This document shows, piece by piece, positions 36,651 to 45,704 of a DNA stretch of 64,000 nucleotides. Below the pieces are notes generated by a model. It had not been told where the DNA came from and searched no databases. It saw only the letters and a program-made list of their open reading frames with translations. The stretch's first letter is position 1; the number at the start of each line of letters is the position of its first letter. The DNA is from Massilia sp. Leaf139 (GTDB lineage Bacteria; Pseudomonadota; Gammaproteobacteria; Burkholderiales; Burkholderiaceae_D), in NCBI RefSeq assembly GCF_001424165.1, contig NZ_LMOJ01000028.1:1-64000 (forward strand). Direction: 5' to 3'. Made by a program: the position numbers and the translations under genes.

Positions 36651-36740
36651 GGGGATTCTGGAGGTGGGAACGCGCCGATGATACGGCAGCGGCGCGCACG
36701 GCGGCAAGGCGCATGGCGGCTGGGCGCACCACGATTACGG

Positions 36741-36746
36741 TATAAT
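36741..36746 (+). promoter_or_regulatory. -10 box upstream of prfB
   Basis: A perfect TATAAT lies 36 bases before the prfB ATG and within the divergent intergenic region with cpdB. No good -35 hexamer is seen at 16-18 bases. A start of transcription near 36753 would give a leader of about 30 bases. Confidence 0.55.
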
Positions 36747-36782
36747 CACCGGTTCGATTCAACTCATTTAGACGCCACGACC

Positions 36783-37893
36783 ATGGAAGCTGAACGCATC
36801 AACGCCATCTCCGCCCTGCTGAACGACCTGACCGGTCGCGAAGCCGAACTTCGGAGGTATCTTTGACTTCGATCGGAAGTCAGAGAAACTAGAGCAGGTC
36901 AACGAAGAACTCGAAGATCCGACCGTCTGGAACGACCAGAAGCGGGCCCTGGATCTCGGTAAAGAGAAGAAGGCGCTGGAAGGCGTCGTCCTGACGCTGG
37001 AAAAAGCGAAGGCCGACCTGGCCGACTGCGCCGACTTGTTCGAAATGGGCCGCGAAGAAGGTGACGACGACACCATCGAAGCCGTCAGCGCCGACCTCGA
37101 AGGCATCAAGACCGTCATCGAGCAGATGGAATTCCGTCGCATGTTCAGCAACCCGATGGACCATGCTAGCTGCTTCATCGACATCCAGGCCGGCGCCGGC
37201 GGTACCGAAGCCCAGGACTGGGCCTCGATGCTGCTGCGTCAATACCTGCGCTATTGCGAACGCAAGGGCTTCAAGGCCGAGATCCTGGAACAGTCCGACG
37301 GTGAAGTCGCCGGCATCAAGACCGCGACCATCAAGGTCGAGGGCGAGTACGCCTATGGCCACCTGCGCACCGAGACCGGCGTGCACCGCCTGGTGCGCAA
37401 GTCGCCGTTCGACTCGGCCAACGGCCGCCACACCTCGTTCACATCGCTGTTCGTGTATCCGGAAGTCGACGAGTCCTTCGAGATCGAGATCAACCCGGCC
37501 GACGTGCGCATCGACACCTACCGCGCATCGGGCGCGGGCGGTCAGCACATCAACAAGACCGATTCCGCGGTGCGCCTGACGCACGCGCCTTCGGGCATCG
37601 TCGTGCAGTGCCAGAACGACCGTTCGCAGCACCGCAACAAGGCCGAGGCCTTCGACATGCTGCGCGCGAAACTGTTCGAACTCGAGATGCGCAAGCGCAT
37701 GGCCGAGCAGCAGAAGCTGGAAGACTCCAAGACCGACGTCGGCTGGGGCCACCAGATCCGCTCCTACGTGCTCGACCAGTCGCGCATCAAGGATCTGCGT
37801 ACCGGCTTCGAGACCGGCAACACGAAGAACGTGCTCGACGGCGACCTGGACGACTTCATTTCGGCCTCGCTCAAGCAAGGCGTCGGCGCATGA
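36783..37893 (+). CDS. prfB: Peptide chain release factor 2, with programmed +1 frameshift
   Basis: RF2 releases peptides at UGA and UAA. The gene has the classic autoregulatory frameshift: codons 1-27 end CTT at 36861-36863, an in-frame TGA follows at 36864, and reading resumes at GAC 36865. The internal Shine-Dalgarno GGAGG (36853-36857) sits just upstream, as in other prfB genes. The joined protein is about 369 residues. The codon-recognition tripeptide SPF is in VRKSPFDS, and the catalytic GGQ is in [13 protein letters not shown]. It overlaps the HAD gene by ATGA. Confidence 0.97.
36851..36867 (+). promoter_or_regulatory. RF2 programmed frameshift signal
   Basis: GGAGG, then TAT, slippery CTT and TGA-C. 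Ribosomes pause at TGA when RF2 is scarce, and the internal Shine-Dalgarno pushes them +1. The C after TGA makes it a weak stop context. This matches the conserved RF2 feedback element. Confidence 0.95.
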
Positions 37894-38564
37894 GCGCAAG
37901 CATGACAGTCGATAAGCGGGCGCTGATCTTCGACATGGACGGCACCATCGTCGACAACATGGCCTTCCATACGCAGTCGTGGATCACCTTCTTCGAGCGC
38001 CGCGGCCGCGCCATCGATGCGGACGAATTCTTCCGCACGACGGCCGGGCGCCAGGGCAAGGAGATCATCCGTTCGCACATGGGCGAGCACCTGGCGGACG
38101 AAGAAGTCGCCGTGTTGAACCATGAGAAGGAAGCGGTCTACCGCGAGCTGTATGCGCCGCACCTGAAGAGCGTGGCGGGCTTCGACGACCTGATCGCTGA
38201 CGCGCGCTCGCAGGGCATCCTGCTCGCCGTCGGCACGGCCGCGCCGCCGGCCAACGTCGAGTTCACGCTCGACGGGCTGGATTTGCGCCGCCATTTCGAG
38301 ACCGTCGTCGGCGCCACCGACGTCCCCCGCGGCAAACCGCATCCGGACGTGTTCCTGGAAGCCGCGCGCCGCTGCGGCGCCGCACCGGCCGACTGCATCG
38401 TCTTCGAGGACGCGCCCCTGGGCGTGGAAGCCGCGCGCCGCGCCGGCATGCGCTGCGTGGTGATCACCACCACCCTGCCGCGTGAAGCCTTTGCCGAATT
38501 CGACAACGTGATTGCCATCGTCGACGACTTCTCGAGCCTGTCGCTCGAAGCGCTCTACGCCTGA
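37890..38564 (+). CDS. HAD superfamily phosphatase (beta-phosphoglucomutase-like)
   Basis: A 224-residue HAD hydrolase. Motif I is [10 protein letters not shown] with the nucleophile Asp, motif II is VGTAAP, motif III and IV are GKPHPDVF and [12 protein letters not shown]. The helical cap between motif I and II places it with the beta-phosphoglucomutase-like or phosphoglycolate-phosphatase-like subclass; the acid/base Asp is in the first motif. It starts in an ATGA overlap with prfB and is an insertion between prfB and lysS relative to E. coli. Substrate unknown. Confidence 0.88.
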   Translation: MSASMTVDKRALIFDMDGTIVDNMAFHTQSWITFFERRGRAIDADEFFRTTAGRQGKEIIRSHMGEHLADEEVAVLNHEKEAVYRELYAPHLKSVAGFDDLIADARSQGILLAVGTAAPPANVEFTLDGLDLRRHFETVVGATDVPRGKPHPDVFLEAARRCGAAPADCIVFEDAPLGVEAARRAGMRCVVITTTLPREAFAEFDNVIAIVDDFSSLSLEALYA

Positions 38565-38590
38565 TCCAACCAACAAGAGTTGAACCTACC

Positions 38591-40129
38591 ATGACTACGG
38601 ATAACCAAGAGAATACGCCGCCAGCACTGGCCGCCGACGAAAACAAGATCATGACCGAGCGCCGCGCCAAGCTGGCCGCGATCCGCGAACAGGGCGTCGC
38701 CTTTCCGAACGACTTCAAGCCCCAGCACAAGGCGGCGGAACTGGTCGAGCAGTACGGCGCATTGACGCGTGAAGAGCTGGAAGAGAAAGCGATCCCCGTG
38801 GTGCTGGCCGGCCGCATGATGCTCAAGCGCGAAGCCGGCAAGAAGGCGGCGTTCGCCACCCTGCAGGACGCCTCGGGGGCGCGCGCCGACGGCCGCATCC
38901 AGATCTACGTGACCCTGGACGCCACCGGCGAAGCGGCAATGGAAGCCTTCCGTACCTACGACCTGGGCGACATCCTGGGCGTGGAAGGCACGCTGTTCAA
39001 GACCAAGGTCGACGAACTGACGATCAAGGTCAGCAAGCTGCGCCTGGTGACGAAGTCGCTGCGCCCGCTGCCGGACAAGTTCCACGGCCTGGCCGACCAG
39101 GAGACCAAGTACCGCCAGCGCTACGTCGACCTGATCATGAACGAAGAGACGCGCCGCACGTTTAAAGCGCGTACCGCCGCGCTGTCGTCGATGCGCCGCT
39201 TCATGGAAAAGAACGGCTTCATGGAAGTCGAGACCCCGATGCTGCACCCGATCCCGGGCGGCGCCGCAGCGAAACCCTTCATCACCCATCACAACGCCCT
39301 GGATATGCAGATGTTCCTGCGTATCGCGCCCGAGCTGTATTTGAAACGTCTCGTCGTGGGCGGCTTCGACCGCGTCTTCGAGGTGAACCGCAACTTCCGC
39401 AACGAAGGCGTCTCGATCCGTCACAACCCCGAATTCACGATGATGGAGTTCTACGCGGCCTACACGGACTACACCTGGCTGATGGACTTCACCGAAGCCG
39501 TGATCCGCCAGGCCGCGGTCGACGCCCAGGGCACCGCCGTGCTGTCGTATGGCGGGCGCGAGCTGGACCTGTCGAAGCCCTTCCAGCGTCTGACCATCGT
39601 CGGCGCGATCAACAAGTATGCGCCGGGCTACACCGCCGAGCAGCTCGACGATCCGGAATTCCTGAAGGCAGAGCTGAAGAAGTTCGGCGTCAAGCCTTTC
39701 GCCACCGCGGGCCTGGGCGCGCTGCAGCTGGCGCTGTTCGAAGAGACGGCCGAAGCCCAGCTATGGGAGCCGACCTATATCATCGACTACCCGGTCGAAG
39801 TGTCGCCGCTGGCACGCGCCTCGGACACCCGCGCCGGCATCACCGAGCGTTTTGAATTGTTCATGGTCGGCCGCGAGATCGCCAACGGCTTCTCGGAGCT
39901 GAACGATCCGGAAGACCAGGCCGCCCGCTTCCTGGCCCAGGTCGACGCCAAGGACGCCGGCGACGAGGAGGCGATGTACTACGACGCCGACTACATCCGC
40001 GCGCTCGAATATGGCATGCCGCCGGCTGGCGGCTGCGGCATCGGCATCGACCGCCTGATCATGATCCTGACCGATTCGCCGAACATCCGCGACGTGCTGC
40101 TGTTCCCGCACTTGCGCAAGGAAGACTGA
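38591..40129 (+). CDS. lysS: Lysyl-tRNA synthetase (class II)
   Basis: A 512-residue class II lysyl-tRNA synthetase. The N-terminal OB-fold anticodon-binding domain covers about residues 60-180 ([21 protein letters not shown]). The catalytic core shows motif 2 in [20 protein letters not shown] and motif 3 in [13 protein letters not shown]. Length and ends match the family. It is 27 bases after the HAD gene and is followed by a strong terminator. Confidence 0.98.
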   Translation: MTTDNQENTPPALAADENKIMTERRAKLAAIREQGVAFPNDFKPQHKAAELVEQYGALTREELEEKAIPVVLAGRMMLKREAGKKAAFATLQDASGARADGRIQIYVTLDATGEAAMEAFRTYDLGDILGVEGTLFKTKVDELTIKVSKLRLVTKSLRPLPDKFHGLADQETKYRQRYVDLIMNEETRRTFKARTAALSSMRRFMEKNGFMEVETPMLHPIPGGAAAKPFITHHNALDMQMFLRIAPELYLKRLVVGGFDRVFEVNRNFRNEGVSIRHNPEFTMMEFYAAYTDYTWLMDFTEAVIRQAAVDAQGTAVLSYGGRELDLSKPFQRLTIVGAINKYAPGYTAEQLDDPEFLKAELKKFGVKPFATAGLGALQLALFEETAEAQLWEPTYIIDYPVEVSPLARASDTRAGITERFELFMVGREIANGFSELNDPEDQAARFLAQVDAKDAGDEEAMYYDADYIRALEYGMPPAGGCGIGIDRLIMILTDSPNIRDVLLFPHLRKED

Positions 40130-40148
40130 TCGCTCGATCGGATGAAGA

Positions 40149-40177
40149 ACGGGACGCCAAGGCGTCCCGTTTTTTTT
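40149..40177 (+). terminator. Intrinsic terminator of lysS
   Basis: A perfect 10-bp stem ACGGGACGCC/GGCGTCCCGT with an AA loop followed by seven or eight T, 20 bases after the lysS stop. An almost identical hairpin recurs at 40289-40312. Confidence 0.95.
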
Positions 40178-40200
40178 CGCGTGACGCCGGCGACATGCAT

Positions 40201-40231
40201 GCGTTTGGTGGGCACGGGGCGCCCACCCTAC
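40201..40231 (-). repeat. REP-like palindrome, copy 5a
   Basis: On the minus strand: GTAG, then GGTGGGCGC...GTGCCCACC and AAACGC. First of three copies between lysS and ppnN. Confidence 0.75.
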
Positions 40232-40243
40232 CGGTTCGTCCAC

Positions 40244-40267
40244 GTTTGGTGGGCGCCCCGTCCCTAC
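40244..40267 (-). repeat. REP-like palindrome, copy 5b (degenerate)
   Basis: Minus strand GTAGGGACGGGGCGCCCACC; same family and orientation as copy 5a, but its left arm is shortened, so the stem is imperfect. Confidence 0.6.
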
Positions 40268-40286
40268 CGAACGGCCTGATGGCATG

Positions 40287-40312
40287 AAAACGGGACGCCG
40301 AAGCGTCCCGTT
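40287..40312 (-). terminator. Duplicate hairpin, probable terminator of ppnN
   Basis: AACGGGACGC/GCGTCCCGTT with a 4-base loop, flanked on the minus strand by TTTT. It is a near copy of the lysS terminator. In minus orientation it lies about 40 bases after the ppnN stop. Confidence 0.65.
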
Positions 40313-40316
40313 TCTC

Positions 40317-40350
40317 GTAGGGTGGGCGCCCCGTGCCCACCGAACGGCCG
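40317..40350 (+). repeat. REP-like palindrome, copy 5c
   Basis: Plus strand GTAG, GGTGGGCGCCCCGTGCCCACC, then GAACGGCC. It is in the opposite orientation to 5a and 5b and ends just before the ppnN stop codon. Confidence 0.75.
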
Positions 40351-40352
40351 CG

Positions 40353-41723
40353 TTATTGCACGATCGTATAACAAGGCACATATGCCTTGCCCGGCAACTT
40401 CATCCGGCTCTGCTCCACGAACGAGGCCAGCAGCGCATCCATCGGCGCCATGATCTCGCTGTCGCCGTGGAGCTCGTACTTGCCGAACTGTTCGATCTCG
40501 CGGATCCCCTCTTCCTTCACGTTCCCGGCCACCACGCCCGAGAAGGCGCGGCGCAGGTTCGCGGCCAGCATGTGGGTTTCCTGGTTCTTGTGCAGCTTCA
40601 GGTTGCGCATGTTGTCGTGCGTCGGCTTGAAGGGCTTCTGGAATTCCTGGTCGATCTTCAGGCGCCAGTTGAAGTAATAGGCGTCGCTGTGGGCCTTGCG
40701 GAATTCGCGCACCAGCTTGATCCCGGCAGCCATTTCGCGGGCAACGGCGTCCGGGTCGTCGATGATGATCTTGTAGCGCGCCTGGGCCTGCGGGCCGAGG
40801 GTCTGGCCGATGAAGCCGTCGATCTGCTCGAAGTATTCGCGCGCCGTGGCCGGCCCCGTGAACACCAGCGGGAACGGCATCTCGGCATTGTCCGGATGGA
40901 GCAGGATGCCGAGGATGTAGAGGATCTCCTCGGCGGTGCCGGCGCCGCCCGGGAACACGCAGATGCCGTGGCCGGTGCGCACGAACGCTTCCAGCCTCTT
41001 CTCGATGTCCGGCATGATGACCAGGTCGTTGACGATCGGGTTCGGCGACTCGGCGGCGATGATGCCGGGTTCCGAGATGCCGAGGTAGCGCCCGCCATGC
41101 AGGCGCTGCTTGGAGTGGCCGATGGCCGCGCCCTTCATCGGCCCTTTCATGGCCCCCGGGCCGCAGCCGGTGCAGATATCGAGTTCGCGCAGGCCGAGCG
41201 CGTAGCCGACCTCTTTCGAATAGTTGTACTCGATGCGGTTGATCGAGTGGCCGCCCCAGCACACGACCAGATTCGGGTTGCGCTGCGGCTGGAACACGTT
41301 GGCGTTGCGCAGGATGTGGAACACCGCGTCGGTGATGCCTTCCGGCTTGGCCAGGTTGAACTTGGGGTTTTCGGTGATCTCGAAATGGACGTAGACGATG
41401 TCGCGCAGGACGGCGAACAGGTGTTCGTGGATGCCTTTGATCATCTTGCCGTCGACAAAGGCGATGGACGGTGCGCCGCGGATGTCGAGCTTGATGCCGC
41501 GCTCGCGCTGGATCACGCTGATCTCGAAGCCGCTGTAGCGTTCGAGCAGTTCCTTGCCATCGTCGATCGAGCTGCCGCAGTTGAGAACGGCGAGCGCGCA
41601 CTTGCGGAATATGTGGTAGAGGCCGCCCTGGCTGGTGTCGAGCAGCTTGGCCACCTCGGCTTTCGACAGGACTTCGAGCCGGCCTTCGGGAGAAATGAGG
41701 GTGTCGACGACGTCGTAGTTCAT
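40353..41723 (-). CDS. ppnN: Pyrimidine/purine nucleotide 5'-monophosphate nucleosidase
   Basis: A 456-residue PpnN (YgdH) of the LOG family. The E. coli enzyme cleaves nucleotide monophosphates to base and ribose-5-phosphate and is stimulated by (p)ppGpp. The central Rossmann-like LOG domain has CTGCGPGAMKGPMKGA and the catalytic PGGAGTAEEILY; N- and C-terminal PpnN-specific domains flank it. Length matches the family. No neighbour is functionally linked. Confidence 0.95.
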   Translation of the reverse strand: MNYDVVDTLISPEGRLEVLSKAEVAKLLDTSQGGLYHIFRKCALAVLNCGSSIDDGKELLERYSGFEISVIQRERGIKLDIRGAPSIAFVDGKMIKGIHEHLFAVLRDIVYVHFEITENPKFNLAKPEGITDAVFHILRNANVFQPQRNPNLVVCWGGHSINRIEYNYSKEVGYALGLRELDICTGCGPGAMKGPMKGAAIGHSKQRLHGGRYLGISEPGIIAAESPNPIVNDLVIMPDIEKRLEAFVRTGHGICVFPGGAGTAEEILYILGILLHPDNAEMPFPLVFTGPATAREYFEQIDGFIGQTLGPQAQARYKIIIDDPDAVAREMAAGIKLVREFRKAHSDAYYFNWRLKIDQEFQKPFKPTHDNMRNLKLHKNQETHMLAANLRRAFSGVVAGNVKEEGIREIEQFGKYELHGDSEIMAPMDALLASFVEQSRMKLPGKAYVPCYTIVQ

Positions 41724-42018
41724 GCAGGTCTTCCTTTTCTATTACATCCGAAATAAAGGCTTCCGGAAACATGGCTGGCTGTTTCACCAATATACGACAA
41801 AGGCGCTCTGGATGCCTGCGCATGTGTGCGCCAGTGGTGCATACCGGCAACGCGGCGCACCATCCGCGCGCGTGTTTACCACAATGGCAAATATTTTTCT
41901 TGAGGTAAGCAAATTCCTCTAAAATGCGTCCCAACTGGAAATTCCGGCAAGTCTTGGGGCAAGTCTGGCGTTCCACTAAAACAGTTCGTCTATAAACACT
42001 ATTTTCGGAGGGACCCGC

Positions 42019-43524
42019 ATGAGCGGTGCAGCTGCAACACCCGGCAAAGAAGTTGCCATTCCAGAGTTCAAACAGATCATGGGCCACCCGGCGCCACTGT
42101 GGATGCTGTTCATGACGGAATTCTGGGAGCGTTTCGCTTTCTACGGCATCCGTTGGGCCCTCGTGCTCTACATCGTCGCCCAGTTCTACGGCGGCAACGC
42201 CGTCGGCCAGGCCGACGCCAACCTGACCTATGGCTCCTACCTCGCGCTGGTGTACGCCGGCGCCGTCTTCGGCGGCCTGATCGCCGACCGCGTCATCGGC
42301 TACCAGCGCTCGATCCTGATCGGCGCCGTCTTCATGGCGGCCGGCCTGTTCATGATCGCGATGCCCGACCAGGACATCTTCAAGCTCGGCCTGGCCACCA
42401 TCATCGTCGGTAACGGCATGTTCAAGCCGAACATCTCGACCATGGTCGGCAAGCTCTACTCGCTGGGCGACACCCGCCGCGATTCCGGCTTCACCATCTT
42501 CTACATGGGCATCAACGCCGGCGCGTTCATCGCTCCGATCCTGACCCAGATCCTGGCGCAGGAACTCGGCGACGGCACGACCCCGGCCTACAAGGTCGTG
42601 TTCATGGCCTCGGGCGTCGGCATGCTGATCAGCCTGGTGTGGTTCTACATCGGCCGCAAGACCCTCGCCGGCATCGGCGCACCGGAAGCCGGCGCCGAAG
42701 GCCGCGGCCGCTCGATCGCCGTCATCCTCGGCAGCATCGTCGTCATCCCTGGTGTGTACTTCCTGCTGAAACTCGGCGCCGGCACCCTGCAGGTGATCCT
42801 GACCGTGCTCTTCGTCGCCCTGGCCGCGATGCTGATGATCGAAGGCATCCGCAACGGCAAGGTCGCGCGCGACAAGACCATCGCCATGATGATCATCTTC
42901 GCCTTCAACATCCTGTTCTGGATGTTCTTCGAACAGGCCGGCAGCTCGTTCACCTTCCTGGCCGACCAGATCGTCGACCGCAACCTGAACGGCTGGATCT
43001 TCCCGGTCGCCTGGTTCCAGAGCGTGAACTCGGTCGCGATCATCCTGTTTGCACCGATCATCGCCGCGATCTGGGTGGCGATGGGCAAGCGTAACGTCAA
43101 CCCGTCGATCCCGCGCAAGTTCGGCCTTGGCCTGATCTTCAACGGCCTCGCCTTCGGCCTGCTGATGTTCGCCCTGGGCAGCCTGGTCGACATGGACAAC
43201 AAGATCCCGTTCTGGACGCTGTTCACCGTCTACTTCATCCAGTCGATCGGCGAGCTGTGCCTGTCGCCGATCGGCCTGTCGATGGTCACCAAGCTGGCGC
43301 CGGTGCGCCTGGTCGGCCTGGGCATGGGCGGCTGGTTCCTGTCGACCGGTATCGGCAACAACCTGTCGGGCATCTTCGCTTCGCACGTGTCGGGCGAGTC
43401 GGGCATGTCGATCGCTTCGGCGCTGGACGGCTACACCTTCGGCTTCTGGTCGCTGGTCGGCGGCGGCGTGCTGCTGTTCCTGATCGCACCTCTGATCCAG
43501 AAGCTGATGCACGGTGTGAAGTAA
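42019..43524 (+). CDS. POT family di/tripeptide:proton symporter
   Basis: A 501-residue major facilitator transporter of the proton-dependent oligopeptide (POT/PTR2) family with about 14 hydrophobic segments. Signature features are the ExxER-type motif in MTEFWERFAFYGIRWALV near residues 32-45, the GADRVIGYQRS loop-type segment after TM2, and FYMGINAGAFIAPIL. GGAGG precedes ATG by 6 bases, and a TATAAA box lies at 41991-41996. It probably imports di- and tripeptides. A bidirectional terminator follows. Confidence 0.93.
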   Translation: MSGAAATPGKEVAIPEFKQIMGHPAPLWMLFMTEFWERFAFYGIRWALVLYIVAQFYGGNAVGQADANLTYGSYLALVYAGAVFGGLIADRVIGYQRSILIGAVFMAAGLFMIAMPDQDIFKLGLATIIVGNGMFKPNISTMVGKLYSLGDTRRDSGFTIFYMGINAGAFIAPILTQILAQELGDGTTPAYKVVFMASGVGMLISLVWFYIGRKTLAGIGAPEAGAEGRGRSIAVILGSIVVIPGVYFLLKLGAGTLQVILTVLFVALAAMLMIEGIRNGKVARDKTIAMMIIFAFNILFWMFFEQAGSSFTFLADQIVDRNLNGWIFPVAWFQSVNSVAIILFAPIIAAIWVAMGKRNVNPSIPRKFGLGLIFNGLAFGLLMFALGSLVDMDNKIPFWTLFTVYFIQSIGELCLSPIGLSMVTKLAPVRLVGLGMGGWFLSTGIGNNLSGIFASHVSGESGMSIASALDGYTFGFWSLVGGGVLLFLIAPLIQKLMHGVK

Positions 43525-43544
43525 GCGTCTTCAAGCTTCAACGA

Positions 43545-43574
43545 AAAACGGCAGCCGCGGCTGCCGTTTTTTTA
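43545..43574. terminator. Bidirectional intrinsic terminator
   Basis: A perfect 10-bp stem AACGGCAGCC/GGCTGCCGTT with a GC loop, T run on the plus side and A run on the other. It lies between the POT gene and the convergent LysR gene, whose stop codon is in the T run. Confidence 0.9.
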
Positions 43575-44483
43575 TTGCCCCGCCGTCACTGTCTCCAGCG
43601 CGCGTCGCATCTCTTCCATCTCGCCTTCCACCCAGGCCCGAAAGCGCTGCACCTTGCCCATGTTTTCCTTGTGCGGATTGGCGAGGAAGCGGTAGCCGTA
43701 TTCGAAGGGCGCGCTGCGGCAGGCGATCTGGCGCAGCGCGCCCGAGGCGATGTCCTGGCAGGCGATCCCGTAGGGCACCAGGGCCACGCCCTGCCCCGCC
43801 ACCGCCGCCTGCACCAGCACGCCCCAGTGGCTGTAGGCGCGCGAGAAATCGTATTCGCCCTTCAAGGCCCGGTTCTCGTTGAGCAGCTGCAGCCAGCGTT
43901 CGGGCGACTTCTCGCACAACAGGGGCCAGCGCCGGATCTCGGTCAGGGTGAGCTCCGCCTGCCCGGGAGCGAGCAGCTCGGGGCTGTACACCGGCACCAG
44001 GCGCTCGCGGAACAGGGTCGAGGAATCGCCCTCGCGCACCACGCCGTAGCGGATCGCCACGTCCGTGGTGTCGGCCTCGAGGTCGACCGGCGCGTCGTTC
44101 GAATCGATGCGGATGTCGAGCTCCGGATACAGCTTGGTGAAACGGTGCATGCGCGGTACCAGCCACTTGATGGCGAACGAGTGCGTCGTCGAGATGCGCA
44201 GCACCGATTCCTCGTCGCCATGCTGCAGGGCCGCCACCTTGGCGCGCAGTTCGCCCAGCATGCGGCCCACCGCGATCGCCAGCTCCTCGCCCTTGGCCGT
44301 CAGCGCGATATGGCGCGGGTGGCGCACAAATAGGGGAAAACCAACGGCCTCTTCCAGCTGCTTGACCTGCAGGCTGACCGCGGCAGGCGTCTTGTGCAGC
44401 TCGCGCGCGGCCAGCTTGAAGCTGCCCCAGCGCGCGGCGCAATCGAAATCGATCAGGCCCGAGAGCGAGCGCAGCGGCTTCAT
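43572..44483 (-). CDS. LysR-type transcriptional regulator (GcvA-like)
   Basis: A 303-residue LysR regulator. The N-terminal winged helix is at about 5-65 (FKLAARELHKTPAAVSLQVK), followed by the linker helix and a periplasmic-binding-like effector domain (about 90-295). ATG 44483 is chosen because GGGAGG lies 5 bases ahead of it; the track of the frame begins 5 codons earlier. It is divergent from the atypical SDR gene with 105 bases between them, so it may control that gene and itself. Effector unknown. Confidence 0.9.
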   Translation of the reverse strand: MKPLRSLSGLIDFDCAARWGSFKLAARELHKTPAAVSLQVKQLEEAVGFPLFVRHPRHIALTAKGEELAIAVGRMLGELRAKVAALQHGDEESVLRISTTHSFAIKWLVPRMHRFTKLYPELDIRIDSNDAPVDLEADTTDVAIRYGVVREGDSSTLFRERLVPVYSPELLAPGQAELTLTEIRRWPLLCEKSPERWLQLLNENRALKGEYDFSRAYSHWGVLVQAAVAGQGVALVPYGIACQDIASGALRQIACRSAPFEYGYRFLANPHKENMGKVQRFRAWVEGEMEEMRRALETVTAGQ

Positions 44484-44588
44484 GGCCCCTCCCTGCATAA
44501 GTTTTTCTTATTCATAGTGCGCGTTTTTTCTCGTTTGTGCGATTGCATTGCTGAGCAGAAAATATACGCGATTCGTCAAGGAGAAGCC

Positions 44589-45509
44589 ATGCACAAGGAT
44601 ATATTGGTGATCGGCGGCACCCGCTACTTCGGCAAGCTGCTGGTACAGCGCCTGGTACGCGCGGGCCACAAGGTGACGATCGCCACCCGCGGCTACGCCC
44701 CCGACCCTTTCGGAGCCCGCATCGAACGCATCCGCGTCGACCGCCGCAGCGAGACGGCCATGCGCGCCGCGTTTGCGGGCAAGCGCTACGACCTGGTGTT
44801 CGACCAGATGTGCTACAGCCCGCTGGACGCGGCCATCGCCGTGCGCACCTTCGGCGGCAAGGTCGGGCGCTATGTGATGACTTCCACGATCGACGTCTAC
44901 CGCGGGGCCGCGGCCTCAGGCGCCGGCTTCGCCGAATCCGACCTGGCGGTGCTGGCCCAGCCGATCGACACCCGCTATCCCTGGCACGACCCGCAGCGCG
45001 CCGTCGAAAGCTATGTCGCCGGCAAGGTGCAGGCCGAAGCCTATCTCTACCGCGACGGTTCCCTGCCCCTGGTCACGGCGCGCCTGGCCCACGTGCTGGG
45101 CGGGCCGGACGAATTCACGGGCCGCCTTTCCTGGTATGTCGATGCCGTGCGCGGCGGCGGCGCCCTGCGCTACACCGATGGGGATGCGCGGCTGTCCTTT
45201 CTCGGCACGCAGGAGGCGGCGGCCTTTCTCGACTGGGCGGGGGCGCAAAGCTTTACCGGGGCGGTGAACGCGGCTTCGCATGGGGCGCTCTCGGCACGCG
45301 ACCTGTTCGGGCGGGTGGCGCAGGTGCTCGACGCGCCGGATCGCGTGCAGCGCGTGGACGGCGCGGCGCCGGGTGTCTTGTCCCCCTTCGATGCGGATGC
45401 GGCGCTGGTGCTCGATACGCGCCGTGCGCAGGGCTTGGGGTTTGCGTTCAGCCGGACGGACGAGTGGCTGGACGATGTGATTCGGCAGCACGATTTGGCG
45501 TTCGTTTAA
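44589..45509 (+). CDS. NAD-dependent epimerase/dehydratase-like (atypical SDR)
   Basis: A 306-residue Rossmann-fold protein starting with DILVIGGTRYFGKLLVQRL, where GGTRYFG is the glycine motif of atypical/extended SDRs. The catalytic Tyr-x-x-x-Lys is not obvious; the strand MTSTIDVYRG holds Ser/Thr and Tyr at the expected place, without the usual Lys spacing. It may bind a nucleotide or reduce an unknown substrate. AAGGAG lies 4 bases before ATG 44589. Divergent partner is the LysR regulator. Confidence 0.75.
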   Translation: MHKDILVIGGTRYFGKLLVQRLVRAGHKVTIATRGYAPDPFGARIERIRVDRRSETAMRAAFAGKRYDLVFDQMCYSPLDAAIAVRTFGGKVGRYVMTSTIDVYRGAAASGAGFAESDLAVLAQPIDTRYPWHDPQRAVESYVAGKVQAEAYLYRDGSLPLVTARLAHVLGGPDEFTGRLSWYVDAVRGGGALRYTDGDARLSFLGTQEAAAFLDWAGAQSFTGAVNAASHGALSARDLFGRVAQVLDAPDRVQRVDGAAPGVLSPFDADAALVLDTRRAQGLGFAFSRTDEWLDDVIRQHDLAFV

Positions 45510-45530
45510 ATCGCGTTGTTTCATGCCGTG

Positions 45531-45561
45531 ATACGCGTGGGCACAGAGCGCCCACCCTACG
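45531..45561 (-). repeat. REP-like palindrome, copy 6a
   Basis: Minus strand GTAGGGTGGGCGC...GTGCCCACGCGTATC. Starts 22 bases after the SDR stop. Forms a divergent pair with copy 6b, 46 bases away. Confidence 0.8.
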
Positions 45562-45607
45562 TTACGCGACCGCTAACATCGTTTGTACCTGCTGCGGCTG
45601 TTCACCG

Positions 45608-45638
45608 TAGGGTGGGCTCCCCGAGCCCACGCGTACGC
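45608..45638 (+). repeat. REP-like palindrome, copy 6b
   Basis: Plus strand GTAG, then arms GTGGGCT and AGCCCAC around CCCCG, then GCGTACG. It is the cleanest copy of the family in the window. Confidence 0.85.
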
Positions 45639-45704
45639 ACCCTCAACGACCACGCGGCCCTCAAAACGGCCAAAAACAACGATCGCCTTGGCGCCCGTTT
45701 TTCG

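Noticed and set aside
34642-36762. Fusion of the Sel1 frame with upstream sequence into an 841-residue protein
   Set aside because: The upstream part is cpdB in another frame; the Sel1 gene starts at GTG 34641 with its own signal peptide.
36783-36866. prfB as a frameshifted pseudogene
   Set aside because: The internal Shine-Dalgarno, CTT-TGA-C and position match the conserved RF2 programmed frameshift.
40264-43512. A 1082-codon open frame on the minus strand
   Set aside because: It crosses ppnN in another frame and the POT gene in antisense; both real genes have clear family motifs.
40201-45638. Possible CRISPR-like repeats
   Set aside because: The repeats are palindromic, irregularly spaced, in both orientations, and have no uniform spacers or cas genes.
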